Source: Eucalyptus grandis
Taxonomy: Eukaryota > Streptophyta > Magnoliopsida > Myrtales > Myrtaceae
Assembly: GCF_016545825.1 (NCBI RefSeq)
Contig: NC_052620.1
Location: 868,001 to 932,000, forward strand
Reading direction: 5' to 3'
Length of the DNA: 64,000 nt
Below the pieces are notes generated by a model. It saw nothing but the letters and a program-made list of their open reading frames with translations. It was not told the DNA's origin and ran no database searches. A program made the position numbers and the translations under genes. Position 1 is the stretch's first letter. Each line of letters opens with the position of its first letter. Below, in pieces: positions 1 to 11,170 of the stretch.

Positions 1-56
1 ATGTACACATACAAATGAAGTAGACAATGAAGAGGTCTGTGTAGGTAAATGCTCAC

Positions 57-3000
57 CTTAAATTTTTGAGGCACTATTGTGACACTGGCTTGCCTCATAT
101 TGATTCCCACTAATTCCATTGAACCAGAGGAATATGTAATCTGGAAAGGACATCCAGGCCATTCAAACCATCTAAGCCACTTAGGAAGACATAAAGGACC
201 TTGGCAAGAACCCTGCACGTTGTGCAAGATGAGCAATCTCAACCTTCTCATTTTTGTAAAAGCATCAGGATGGATACACATCTCTGTCGACTCAGGGAGC
301 TTCAACACTATGGCTTTTACAGCACAATCTTCCTGCATATGCAAGATTATTTCGATTAAACATATTTTTAGTAATTAAAGTCAAAGATAAGGAGCACAAC
401 TTTAATCGTAACCATAAGTCTTACCTTGTCATTGGACAGAACCTTGTCAACATCATCATACAACCATAGTCTGCTGCGTCCTCTGGGATCATCAGGACAT
501 TTTTGGTTCACAATATCCTTACCCATCAATTGAATTAAGTCATGCATTTCTAGGATGTCAAACTCAATTCTTATCAAGGACCTCTTAACAAGAATTTGAA
601 ATCCTGCAGTTGTCTGAAGATCGCAACTTTCGAGAACTTTCTCTGTATCCTGTCTTGTCCCCCCTTTAAAGAAGCAAGCAATGTCGAGAAAGATTTCTCT
701 CTCATTTACATCGAGTCCCTCATAACTAATTTTGAGCACATCATTAATGTTTTTGTCAGGACTCTTGGAAAGTTTTATTAGTGTACTTTCCCATACATCT
801 TCTGTTTCACCACATAATAAGGAACCCAACACCTCAAGTGCTAAAGGAAGACCTTTAGCATAATTCAGGGCCCCATTTACTAGATCTATTCTGATTTGGT
901 GCGTCTGAGAAGCGTGCTTATTAAGCAGCTCATGAGCTTGACTGTCATCTAGTGCTTTAACTTCATACACATGATCTTGATATATCCCCTGACAAGTTAG
1001 CAAATGTTTATCTCTTGTGGTAATGATGATCCTACTCCCATTACCAAACCACTTGCCTTCTCCTGCTAAAGCATTTAACTGGCGCAGGTCATCCACATCA
1101 TCAAGGATCAGGAGAACTTTCTTGCGACCAAGTCTGCGTTGTATTATATTAATACCTTTATCAACACTGGACACTTCTAATCTTTGCTGCAGTAATAATG
1201 TATCTTTTAATAATTTTTCTTGCAAAGTCACTAGATCCTTGCAACCTTTTGAAGTTTCTCGAACATTTGCCAGAAAACATGAACCCTCAAATTGTCTAAA
1301 AGTAGAATTGTATAGGGCTTTCACCAAGGTTGTCTTCCCTATACCTCCTTGTCCCCATAATCCCACCATCACAACATCATCATTAGATTCAAGGTTTAGC
1401 ATTGATTTTAGCATAACCACTCGAGATTCTATCCCAACCGGGTGCTTAGCAACATGCAAAGGCATTTGGTCAAGATGATTGGAGATCCATTTCACAATTT
1501 CTTGTATATGCTTCGACTCATCTCTGACAAAAACAGAAAAGTTTTAGCAATTTGAATAAGCAATTGCAAGCAATCACTGGCCAACAATAACAAAGTAGTG
1601 TGTCACATTTTTAGATAATTACAGCCAAAACAAAATGTATTCCCCACTTAGTTGAATTAGAACTCAGAGATAACAAGCTCAGGATTCAACTTTTAGTCAA
1701 TCGATTCATGTATCTATCTACATAAGTGATTCATGTTCTTGATTCACTTATTCTTCTTTTTGACTATTAACCAAAAGGAGCTATTTAGGACGAACTTTGA
1801 ATGGCAATTAAGATTTTGATCCGAAAATTATTAAAAATCCCTGAAGCACACTGTCATTGCCTTACACAGTCTGTATAGACTAATTATCCTGTATCAAGCG
1901 TTGCTAACTGCTTTATTCCTTCTGAAGAAGAAATGGGGTAAGTGCAATAATACTACTTAAACATTTTGTCCATTGGTTGATTAAATTTTAATGTTTTATC
2001 TTTTTCAACTGAGTTTGTAAATTTTTCAGCTGATAAAGCCCTACTGTCTAATTTCTATTACTGGAAAGAGCCATGTGTCCATTCTATGATTTTCTTTTTT
2101 TTTTGGTTTCAGTCTATTTCATGGTTAGCCATGTGTGAGTAACGAGTTTAACACTAGGTTGCCAAAATTGAAAATATGTCAAACTCAATTGACCCAAACG
2201 AAATGCAAACAACTCAAATAGCCCACAAACAAAACGTTTAGAGCTTATATTATACTTTGAGGAGGGCAACAGGGATCCAAAAGAAAGAGCCATAGACATT
2301 ACGAAGGAAACGGGGCTTAGCAACAGCCAAAATCAGAATAAAATTGTCCCATGCTCAAAAATTGATGTTTTGCTTCCGTGCCAGTGAGTTTCAATAAGTT
2401 CTTCAGTACCGAAAATATTGTCAGTGGAAAAAGACTAATAAATTTATGAAATCACCAAATTCTTTTATAATTAGCAGATAACCAATTACTAACTCACCAA
2501 ATTTGATTTTCATTACTTACGGCCTTCAATCTACTAACTTTTATATGAAAATATCAACATAAATTAGAGCTACTTAACAACTTTTGTCATATTAACTAAT
2601 TACCTACTAGTTTTGAGCTACCAACTTTTACTAATTACCAGTGCTATTTGTTCTTTTAATTTCCCAACTTTTCTATTGGATAACCAACTCTCATTTGAGT
2701 TACTCACAAACTCATTTTAAAAATTGCTAATCTTAATTAGAGTGGCTTACATATTTTTTCCAATCAAATTATCAACTAATTTTGAGTATCAAATTTCATT
2801 TGAATTACTTGTCAAGTTTAATTTTCTTTTAATTGTCAACTTATCTTATATTTTTGCCATATTTTTGTTTATCTTTTAACTATATCTTAGATTTACCAAC
2901 TCATGTACGAAATTACTAACTTTAACTTAAGCAACTTAAGAATTTTTAGGATTTATAAGATGAATCATCTATACATATACTTACAAAGTTACAATCATGT

Positions 3001-3573
3001 GTGCGTCGATTAACTAATTTATTTATTTTTGTGAAAACAATATTTATACTTACTTGTAAAGATTAGTTTCTTACACAAAATATGAACTCCACTCTACTTA
3101 CCCATCATTCAAATGCCAACCGGACAAGCTACCAGCATTGAAAAGAGCTTCCTTCCATCTCTTTACTTTGTCCGAATCCTTCCCGAACTTGGACTCGTGC
3201 TTGTCTAGAGCTCTTCGATAACTCTTCTTCCCTCTCTCACTTCTCTTGGTTCGACTTTATAAAACACGGGCAGAACAGTGAGGTTCCCTTGGTCCTTGCA
3301 CTCCATAATCTTCGCCACCTCTTCTAAGCACCACCTTGAAGAAGCGTAGTCCTCGGAGAAAACGATGACTGCGATGTGCGATTCTTCGATGGCCTCCATA
3401 AGCATCGGCAACATCTGGTCACCCTTTTTCAGTTCTTCGCTATCCCTGAAAGAGTGTATTCCATCCCGGATTAAAGCTTGGTAGAGATGGCCGACAAAGT
3501 TGAGACGCAGTTCTCCCCCTCTGAAACTTAAGAAGACGTCATAAATCTTTTTGGGTTTCAATGAAGAAGCCAT
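57..3573 (-). pseudogene. TIR-NBS-LRR resistance gene copy A (frameshifted TIR exon)
   Basis: Intracellular immune receptor of the TNL class. Exon 1 (3102-3573) starts at the ATG of MASSLKPKK and encodes the TIR domain: YDVFLSFRG, FRDSEELKKG and the WCLEE segment that carries the catalytic glutamate of the TIR NADase family. Exon 2 (425-1523) encodes NB-ARC and is fully open: P-loop GQGGIGKTT, kinase-2 LLILDDVDD, RNBS-B GSRIIITTRD, GLPLAL and the MHD segment EMHDLIQLMG. Exon 3 (57-332) starts the LRR region; later LRR exons would lie left of the window. GT-AG sites are visible at every boundary. Compared with copy B, exon 1 has lost one base near 3223-3230, which breaks the frame just after the TIR domain. 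A full TNL therefore cannot be made from this frame; a short TIR-only protein could be. Confidence 0.88.
1524..3101 (-). other. Intron 1 of TNL copy A
   Basis: An AT-rich intron of about 1.58 kb between the TIR and NB-ARC exons. It is nearly the same as the intron at 30364-31938 of copy B, which shows that the duplication is recent compared with neutral decay. It opens with gtaagt (minus strand) after exon 1 and ends in a pyrimidine-rich tract and cag before exon 2. I see no gene inside it. Confidence 0.8.
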
Positions 3574-3635
3574 TGGATAATGGAGTTTAACAAATCGGCA
3601 ACAACTATGAGCTAAAGATTTGAAGCTGCGGTTTC

Positions 3636-5345
3636 TAGGGGTGACTGGGTCCACGATGGGTAGGTTTCAGACTTTGCGACCTTGTTTGCACTGGATCCTA
3701 TTTTGGAACCACCCCGTTTGGTCCGATTCTAGGGTCAAACCCCGTTTCCACTAGAACTTGTTTTACAACCACCCCATATCCTATATGGCTTTGAATTTTA
3801 CATTAATATGCGAGAAAACAACATAATCCTCCTAATTTGTATTGAAACATTAAGCGCCAAATAATGTGGCTCTGCAACCGTATAATCAGCAACATGGAAA
3901 TCAACACCCCATTAGTTTATATGTCCTCTGGAGGATGCAGTTGTAATAATGTCCAAATGCTCCATCTGTGCTGATCGATAGAGCAAGACAATCCCAGAGT
4001 CCAACAAAATTATGGAAGATCAGGCCAGTTTTTAATTCTTCAAGGGTGCAAGCTGTCCAGAGACCTTGAATCAAACCTACCAAGTTTGGCAAACCAGCCT
4101 CAGATAAGCGCAATCGAGACCTGCAAGGAAATCAATAGAATCTTCGCATTAGCTTTGGAGAAATTGATGATGGACATGAACCATAAGGAATCAACTGAAG
4201 GTCATCAAAGTTGCTTTCCCAGGATATTCCTAACATACGTACTCCAAAAGCTGTATATAAAGACACGTATGGTGATTAGATGATGTCTGTGATTTATATA
4301 TCATCATCAACCTTGCGCTTGCGTGATGGAGGAGATAGGTTTTCTTTTTGGTCGAATGGAGGAGATGGGTTAAGCATGAAGAGTTTCCATTGCTTTTCAT
4401 GTGAAACATGCATGGCTTCAATATGCACACATAGCTAAAACACAAAGTGTAGCTTCCTTAAGACTACAAGGATGACTCTCTCTCTCTCTCTCACTCAGCT
4501 ACACAAACATTGTTTAATCAGCGGTTCAATAATAAACTAGTCCGAGGGGGCCTAGTGAAGCAGAAATTCCCCAGGTACTTCCCAAAAACACAGACCCACC
4601 AAAGGTCCAAAAGAAGCATATCTCCCAGATTTTACAAGAGTGCCATATAAGAATTTGAGCAGCCACAGGATCCTCGTCGTCATATATTTCTTTGGGTTAT
4701 TCCACAGGATAGAGATACAACCACAACCGTATCCCTAAATTCTCATCCTCTTTGATTTGTCTCTAAGCCGTAACACTTCTGGTCTCTGAGGCCTCGTAAG
4801 ATATTGCTCATTGGGTCTCTCACCAGTCTCTGTCTCTCCCTCTCTCTCTCTCTCAACAGAACAATCTTATATTTTAGGTCAGTAACATACAACCGCAAAG
4901 CCCAGATCATCCAATCCTTCGGAACCGAACCTCGGACCCTCCCAAAAAGGCAAAGGGAAAAGGGGTTCACCAAAAAAAATTCAATTTCGGACTCACCTCG
5001 CTCTGGAATAGCTGTGTCGGAGTCGGCGAGCTGCAAAGAGAGGCGATGGCGACGAGTCTGGGCCCAGCGACAAGAAGAGGCGACAACGGTGCGTTCCTGC
5101 GGCGCACCAACAAGAGGCTAATCGGCTAACGACGATGGTGGCTACCGGCGAGGGTGCGGTGGATCTAGGGCTGCTGGGCGCAGGCTTGCTGCGTATAGAG
5201 GGTTCCTGCGAATCGCAGGCTGCGATTGAGAGAGAGAGAGGCAGGATCGCACGAGCTCGAAGAGAAAGAGAGAATCGCAGGCTGCGATTGATAGTGCGAA
5301 GGATCGCGCAAGCTCAGGAGAGAGAGACGCAGATGGTGAGAGAGA
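3636..5345 (-). mobile_element. hAT-derived non-autonomous element, copy A (one end lost)
   Basis: It begins with the hAT terminus TAGGGGTGACTGGGTCC, which matches the termini at 44489 and 56721, followed by the subterminal sequence of that family. The interior matches the 5' leader of the large hAT elements (compare 4100-5300 with 47500-49080), but the transposase is missing. The opposite terminus, present in block B at 34364, is gone here, so the right boundary is approximate. A 70-residue minus-strand ORF at 3901-4113 sits where transposase would be; I do not recognise it. CT/GA microsatellites occur at about 4478-4493 and 4837-4854. The element ends 63 bp upstream of the TNL-A start codon, so it probably forms that gene's proximal promoter or 5' leader (inference). 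Confidence 0.72.
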
Positions 5346-5675
5346 GAGAAGGGTCAGTGAGTGATATGGAGGTGAGATTTCGATTTTTCCTACTCAAAGC
5401 ATCAGTTATAGGATGAGACTCAAACGGGTCGACCACTCCAATCGTCCCGGTATCTACGTCATGTGCTAAATATGTGTAGCTGTCCTAGAGACACGGTACC
5501 TATGGAAAAGTGAACGAAATTATGTCTCCACGCATCAAAATACAAATGAAATTTCTGAATGACTGAACAGATACCCTAATGTTAGTTAAGATGAAAAATA
5601 ATAGATACACATTAGGAATTTTTTAAATTACAAACTTCGAAATGTACTAGAAAAAAATAAGCATTTTTTTATGCA

Positions 5676-6749
5676 CCTACCAACTATGAAGTATGGACAC
5701 GTCAACACGCTCGGACACGCGCTGACTGCGCGTTGGATATTTTGAAGCGTGATCAACTTTTCTTAACACGTTTCGACACGCGTATCCAAAAGACGATGGA
5801 GGGTGGAGGCGAGGGCGAAGAAGCAGAGACGAGGCTGCGAGTGACGGCGAGCCCGTGACGGCAAGAGACGGCCAAAGAAAGAGTAGAGACTGAGGCGAGA
5901 GCCGCCACTCTGTGATGCTGCGATGGATCGGCGACGAGGCTGCAACACCACCATTGTGATGAGGATCGAGAGCATGTAGAGATTGAGAGGAAGAGGAGAG
6001 GAAGAGGAGTTGAAGGGGTCATACGAGGAGGAGGAGGAGAAGGAGGGCGTTGCTAGGGTTTTGAAAAAGAAACTAAAATAATAAAAAGGGACTTGGCATG
6101 TTGGAGGGAGGGGGAAGTGATAGTAGAGATTGAGAGGAGGAGGAGAGGAAGAGGAGAGGAAGGGGTCGTACAACGAGGAGGAGGAGAAGGAGGGCGTTGC
6201 TAGGGTTTTGAAAAGGAAACTAAAATAATAAAAAAGGGACTTGGCATGTTGGAGGGAGGGGGAAGTGATAGGCTCATAGAGGTGGTGGGGGAAGGAAAGA
6301 AAAGTGAAAAATTTGTGGAAGGGGGAAAGAGATGAGGGAAAAAAAGGGACTGGGGTTGGGGGTGGACCGCCCGAGGAGACTTTTTTATTTAATTAGAAAA
6401 ATAATTAAATGAAATTAAAAATTAATTTCGAAAAATAAAAATATTGAACGTTGAATGATGATAAATTTTGGTTATTGTATAATATCATGGATTTATTTTA
6501 ATAAGTTGATTCTAATTTATTGTTAGTCATTAGTTTCATCAATAACTTTTGTCAATTCATTAATATTATTAGTGTAAATTCATTATAGACTCTTTTATAA
6601 ATTTGAATCAAATTAATTAAAAATAAAAATATTCATTTAATATACAACGCGTTCCAACATGTGAGAATTTCATATTTTTTAGGAATGACATGTCATGTCG
6701 TGTCATGTCGCGTGTCCGTGTCATGTGTCGGTACTACTTAGCCTACCAA
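5676..6749. mobile_element. Mutator-type non-autonomous element with CCTACCAA target duplication
   Basis: The element spans 5684-6741 and is flanked by the direct repeat CCTACCAA (5676-5683 and 6742-6749). Its ends are rich in the motifs GGACACG and CGTGTC in inverted orientation. The interior contains a GAGGAG-rich stretch with a 147-bp tandem duplication (5976-6122 and 6123 to about 6271) and then an AT-rich part. A shorter version lacking most of the interior is at about 34680-35156 in block B, so the insertion predates the duplication. The ORFs of 89 and 136 residues in it follow from purine-rich repeats, and I do not count them as genes. The superfamily rests on the ends and the 8-9 bp target duplication. 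Confidence 0.7.
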
Positions 6750-7001
6750 TATGATATCAAATCATGCCATGAGGAAAGGACATATGACTAGATATGATTA
6801 ACAGATTATCTAGGAACCTTTAGCGTAGTAAGCAACTTGAACGTCATGGAATAGATCAACGAAGTAACTTGAACATCTTTCTTGAGGATGCACTCAATGT
6901 GCTTTTCCAAATACACCTTCATTAATTTCTTAATCTTTAATCAACCCCCAAATCACCCTAAAAAAACAATGCGCTTGAAATAACCCCTATATCCGAGATA
7001 G
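6750..7001. other. Intergenic DNA of block A, no gene seen
   Basis: Matches about 35157-35480 of block B. I find no coding signal. Confidence 0.6.
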
Positions 7002-7743
7002 TTACGTTTGGTCGTTTTGATTTTTAATTTGGATGGGACTGGATATGATAAGATATGAAATCATTGGATTTTTTTATATCCTATTAATTGTTTGGTGAAT
7101 CGCAGTATTAAAGTCGGATATATTCACATCATATAATATATATATATATATAAATGGCATATCATATAAAGGTATATAAATGAACCTAAATGTTCATAAA
7201 CGGAGATGATAAAAATCTCTCGTAATACTATTCCTTAATTTATTTTTATTTTATTTTTTCTCTTTTTTATATTATTTTCTTTTTTCCCCTTTCATCATCA
7301 TTATTTAATAAAAATTTATCAAATAGGAAACTGTACTAACATACCTAAAATACAAAAATACCTAAAATATATAATAAATATAAATATTTAATTTATAGAT
7401 TAAATGTTTATTATAAGAAAGAATTAAAGTTGAATATATAAATTAAAATAAGATTACTTAAAAATAAAATTTATATTTTCTTAAATTAGAATTCAAATAT
7501 TATTTATATTGAAATATAATTTCAATTTTGTTAATTTCATAAGTTTGTTATTCGAGAAAAATAACTTTTCTATTATAAACATTAGAAATCATATCCACAT
7601 TTATTCTATCTCCTCCATGGGATAATTTTATCTTGCCTATATCCCAATTATATCCAATTTTATCATGTCCTGAGCGAGCACCAAACATAGGATAAGATCA
7701 TTCATATCATATCTCGAATTTTATCCCGACTGCCAAACGTAGC
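7002..7743. mobile_element. AT-rich MITE-like insertion present only in block A
   Basis: Block B passes directly from cgagatag (35484) to ttaatag, while block A has about 740 bp between the same flanks. The insert starts with TTACGTTTGG and ends with CCAAACGTAG, an inverted terminal match. The subterminal regions are also roughly inverted (ggatatgataagatatg near the left end; atatcatatctcg near the right). There is no ORF of interest. The exact target duplication is unclear, so I do not name a superfamily. A short (AT)n run is at 7137-7152. Confidence 0.65.
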
Positions 7744-8640
7744 TTAATAATAGTTGTGGGTAGAAGGGTTAATGGATATGGTTGGTGAATAAAGAAGTAA
7801 CCGATGTCAGGAGGCATTGCTATTTTTTTTTCCTGAATTTACAAGGTTCTTGACTATCTCGTAAGGCATGTATATCGATGGAAATTCTTTAAAGAGCTGA
7901 AAAAATGGAAATGAAGGAAGCTGGGCATTCTCTTAACAGGGTTTGCTACTTTTCCTACCCACACCTTTTTGTTCCAATTTAGTTATGTGAGGAGTGAATG
8001 ACATAAATGTTAGTATGGCTAAGACCAAAGGCCTGCACTATAGCAGACCAAGAAATACAATAGGTTTATGATTATTATTTTTTTATAATTTGTCCGTGAG
8101 TATTGCATAAGTTATCTACCATGTGCATTTCTTTTCCTTTATTATAAGAGATTAGACAACACATGACTATGTTAAGAATGTGTCCAATAGTTTTTACCCT
8201 CTATTTTTTTCTTTTTTTTTTTTTTTGAAAAAAATTGCAATGTGCACCGTTACTCATATTAACTAATTTTTACTTATTCAAGCACCAGACCACTCAATTA
8301 TCTAAGCAATCGAAATCTACTTATATTCTAACAAAGAAGCGGAACAAAAAATGTAAAATATAGCCGGGACATTAAGGGGTGATGGAATTGGGGGTAATTG
8401 AGGTGATGGTCATAGTGGAGGCGATGGCCGAGTTCATGTTCTGGGGACCCTCATGAAAATTGAAGCCGACGCCAAGGATAAATGGATCATGAAAGTTGCT
8501 TTCTCCCAATTAGACCTGCTAAAATGTCTCATAAATCCATTTTTTTGACTCATATGGATGTTAAATAAGTTAATATGTGGTATAATAATATTAAGTAAAT
8601 AAGTCATAAATAAGTGTCAAATGCATCTTTGTAATGGGAC
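7744..8640. other. Intergenic DNA of block A, no recognised gene
   Basis: Parallel to about 35485-36370 of block B. A short plus-strand open stretch near 8380-8550 is conserved with 36128-36310 (contains LGTLMKIEADA in copy B), but I do not recognise it and its coding status is uncertain. The remainder is AT-rich. Confidence 0.5.
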
Positions 8641-8650
8641 TCACCCAATC

Positions 8651-9738
8651 CACGAAGAACCGATAGGCAAAAGTCTCGCCAGGCCGAATGGGGTGCGTCG
8701 AATCCCCGCCAATCTGCAAAAACCCAACCCCAACATCATCAGTCATCGTCCCCACATGGACTGAACACCTTCACGATACATGCTTTTTGATCTCTTCGTT
8801 ACTTACGGGTCTCACTTCGTCGATCTGGATCGCGAGGTCCTCCTTCCCCAACCTGTTGGTGACCTCGATGACGAGCAGGTCTCCTTGATAAGCCGATATG
8901 GTCGGGCCAGGGGTTCATCCGTTTATGGTGACGGACAGCTTCCGGTAGCCCCTTGGCAGCGTGAGCTCGTACTTCGCTACCCACCTGTAGCGTCGTGCCG
9001 TGTCCTCCGCCCCCAAAGGCATGGTCGTCAGCTATGTAGCACCGACACGGACACGTGACACGTGACACGACACGACACGACACGTCGACACGTCATTTCT
9101 TAAAAATAAAAATTTCGACACGTTCCGACACGTTATATATTAAATATATTTTTATAAATAAATACATAAATAAATAATAATAATAATAGCCTAGAATTAA
9201 TTTACACAAAAATATTAAATAATATCATTCATTATTTTAATTTGTTACAATAATACACAAAACTTAGAGGGAAAAAACATTGTTTAAAGAAAAATGCTGA
9301 AATGATATTTTTAAATTTATTTATTTATCATATATAGCATTTTTTATTACTTCTTTTAGAGTAAAAGACTTTTAAAAAATAAAACAATTCTAAAAAATGA
9401 AAAAAAAATTGACCCCGTATGTGTATATTTATAGCAATTTTATTACTTCTTTTATTACTTCTTTTGTGTATATTTATATTTTGACCCCTCAAGTATTAAA
9501 AATTTTTAAAATTGACCCTGTGCGTGTCGGAATCGCGTGTCGGAATTCTGGACTCGCGTGTCGGAGCGTGTCGGAAAGAGTTGACCACGTGTCGGATTTT
9601 TCGACACTCGTTGACCGCGTGTCGGAGCGTGTCGGACACGTGTCGGAGTGTCGGACACGACACGGCGCTTCCGGAGTGTCCGTGCTACATGGTCGTCGGT
9701 ACCAGAATGCAGAGCAACCCTGCAAGTAATGGAGCCAT
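8651..9738 (-). pseudogene. Ascorbate oxidase-like multicopper oxidase fragment, copy A
   Basis: Minus-strand remnant of the N-terminal cupredoxin domain of an L-ascorbate oxidase/laccase-type multicopper oxidase. The first exon begins at ATG 9738 with a hydrophobic start (MAPLLAGLLCIL), is interrupted by the Mutator-type insertion 9032-9690, and resumes with RWVAKYELT, KLSVTING and PTISAYQGDLLVIEVTN before a donor at 8807/8806. A second exon (about 8652-8720) encodes IGGDSTHPIRPGETFA. The family usually has HWHG followed by PGETF; here the segment LAIQIDEVRP replaces the copper-ligand motif. A TGA stop after KLSVTING is absent from copy B, and no downstream exons for the other two cupredoxin domains are visible. 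A secreted enzyme is not possible from this copy. Confidence 0.72.
9023..9699. mobile_element. Mutator-type MITE with 9-bp target duplication, block A only
   Basis: The element spans 9032-9690. Its ends are inverted repeats of about 15 bp (ATGTAGCACCGACAC against GTGTCCGTGCTACAT), followed by runs of CGACACG motifs. It is flanked by ggtcgtcag (9023-9031) and ggtcgtcgg (9691-9699). Block B keeps the empty site with a single ggtcgtcag near 36772-36780. The 9-bp duplication and inverted ends fit the Mutator superfamily. The middle is AT-rich. The insertion splits the signal-peptide exon of the ascorbate oxidase-like fragment. Confidence 0.85.
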
Positions 9739-10658
9739 CTTTTGCGCATCCATATCGAAGAGGCAGAGAGAGAGAGAGATTTGGAATTTTATTGTACAGC
9801 CAGCGGATGGAGAGGGCGTTTATAATGGAGACAGGGAGGGAAGTTGGAACCCAATCGTGATGATGTGGAATTACATGGGACAGCGAGCGGAACTGAAGAG
9901 GGCGTTTATATTAATGGAGAGACGGGAGGAGATTGGAACCGAATCGTGATGACGTGGATTACATGATACGACGAGCGGATGGAGAAGGCGTTTATAATAA
10001 TGGAGAGACGAAGGGAAATTGGAATCGAATCATGATGATGTGTGAAGTTTACAAGCCCTTTCTAGAACTGGCACGAATAAGGTTGCGTGCGTAATTCGAC
10101 ATCTCCTTCCACACGAGGCCCCCGCCACTCCATTGGCTAGAATGATGTTGTGAGTAGTCATCTCTACTAGGATTAGTAAGCATGCCTTGAACGGTGGCAC
10201 GACTTAAACCACATATCAACATGGTACACCAAGACTTAGAATATGTCGAATCCACTCAACTCAACATAATACTGAGAAACGAAGAAGTGAAAGTGCTCGA
10301 GGCGCCCACAGAATGGTGCCAATAACGGTGAAGGAGATGAAACAAAAGCGATTCGGTTCGCCCGGTTGACATATTTCCGTCAGCTTGAATTACCAGGTTA
10401 ATGGAGTGATCATAGGCGTCTTTGCACATAATCGGATCAATCTGACATATAACAATATGCTCTTTAATTCGACACGATAGAATACTTCCATGACCCCAAA
10501 ATCGCCACCAGCAAGGCCAATAACAATATTAGCTTGTGTGATTCTACTAACATTGACGACTCCGTCGTTTGTGATCAATCAAAGTGCAAGAATGGCTTGT
10601 TTGGCTGAACCAACCAGATGGTGCCACAGAACCTCAAAATGTTCCTCTTTGCTATTAC

Positions 10659-10714
<56 letters not shown>

Positions 10715-10732
10715 CTATTCCTACAAATCTCG
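9739..10732. other. Block A DNA with unrecognised conserved stretches
   Basis: Parallel to 36819-37827 of block B. Two minus-strand open stretches are shared by both copies: about 10049-10255 (contains GLVWKEMSNYARNLIR) and about 10390-10578 (contains ANIVIGLAGGDFGVMEVF). I do not recognise either; splice-like signals occur nearby, so they may be exon relics. Purine-rich GGAGA sequences at 9755-10040 give chance ORFs. Confidence 0.4.
10663..10709. repeat. (GA)n microsatellite
   Basis: About 23 perfect AG/GA units. The matching site in block B (about 37744-37760) has only about eight, so the tract has expanded or contracted since the duplication. Confidence 0.95.
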
Positions 10733-10819
10733 TTTTGAGAAGCCTAAATAGCCCAGCTGCTTCCCTTATCCGCGAAAAGTTTATGCAGAAGGCTTGGACT
10801 TCAATCGGGATCTCCTTGA
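10733..10819 (-). pseudogene. Orphan last exon of CNOT11 (block A)
   Basis: After a cag acceptor at 10820-10822 the minus strand encodes [20 protein letters not shown] and then [10 protein letters not shown], the conserved C-terminus of CNOT11. It matches exon 12 of the complete gene (37828-37955). The upstream exons are absent: block A ends near 11170, within what would be intron 11. The 3' end is also altered, because about 90 bp containing the AQ repeat and stop codon of copy B are missing and the frame runs toward the GA microsatellite. This exon has no function alone, but it marks the duplication breakpoint. Confidence 0.9.
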
Positions 10820-11170
10820 CTGCCGAAAATCATTAATGTACAAAAGAAGGCAGAAAAACAAATCATGTAAGAAATAGATCATCCCACCAATATCGTCCTA
10901 CATGACACTGAATATTCTCTTTATTCATCTCGCTTCAGCTGGACGGCATACCCAAAACAAATAGCAAGCAGATTTCGTTTCATCACATGGATTTTGGTTC
11001 ATTGTAGAAAAACAAAAACAGAGCGCTCAATCTTGACCCACATTACCAAAAACTATTTCAGATGTCATAATCCCTGCAGATATCAAATTCTGCAAACGCA
11101 CGCAGAACACACAGGATTCCACCTTCGAAGGCCCAACAAGAAAAGAAACAAAGGACAATCCAACGCATAA

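Larger units (their letters stand above)
1..11170. repeat. Segmental duplication, block A (derived copy)
   Basis: This stretch matches 28810-38266 in the same orientation and order with high similarity by eye, introns and intergenic DNA included. Shared landmarks are the TNL exons, the hAT terminus upstream of them, a Mutator-type element, the ascorbate-oxidase-like fragment and the last exon of CNOT11. The left end runs off the window. The right end falls near 11170, where block B continues into intron 11 and exon 11 of CNOT11 but A continues into unrelated DNA. A is longer mainly because of two A-only insertions (about 7002-7743 and 9032-9690) and an internal 147-bp tandem duplication in the element at 5684-6741. 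Confidence 0.92.

Noticed and set aside
5753..6173. ORFs of 89 and 136 residues on the minus strand
   Set aside because: They come from GAGGAG-rich duplicated sequence in a Mutator-type element and have no domain-like composition.
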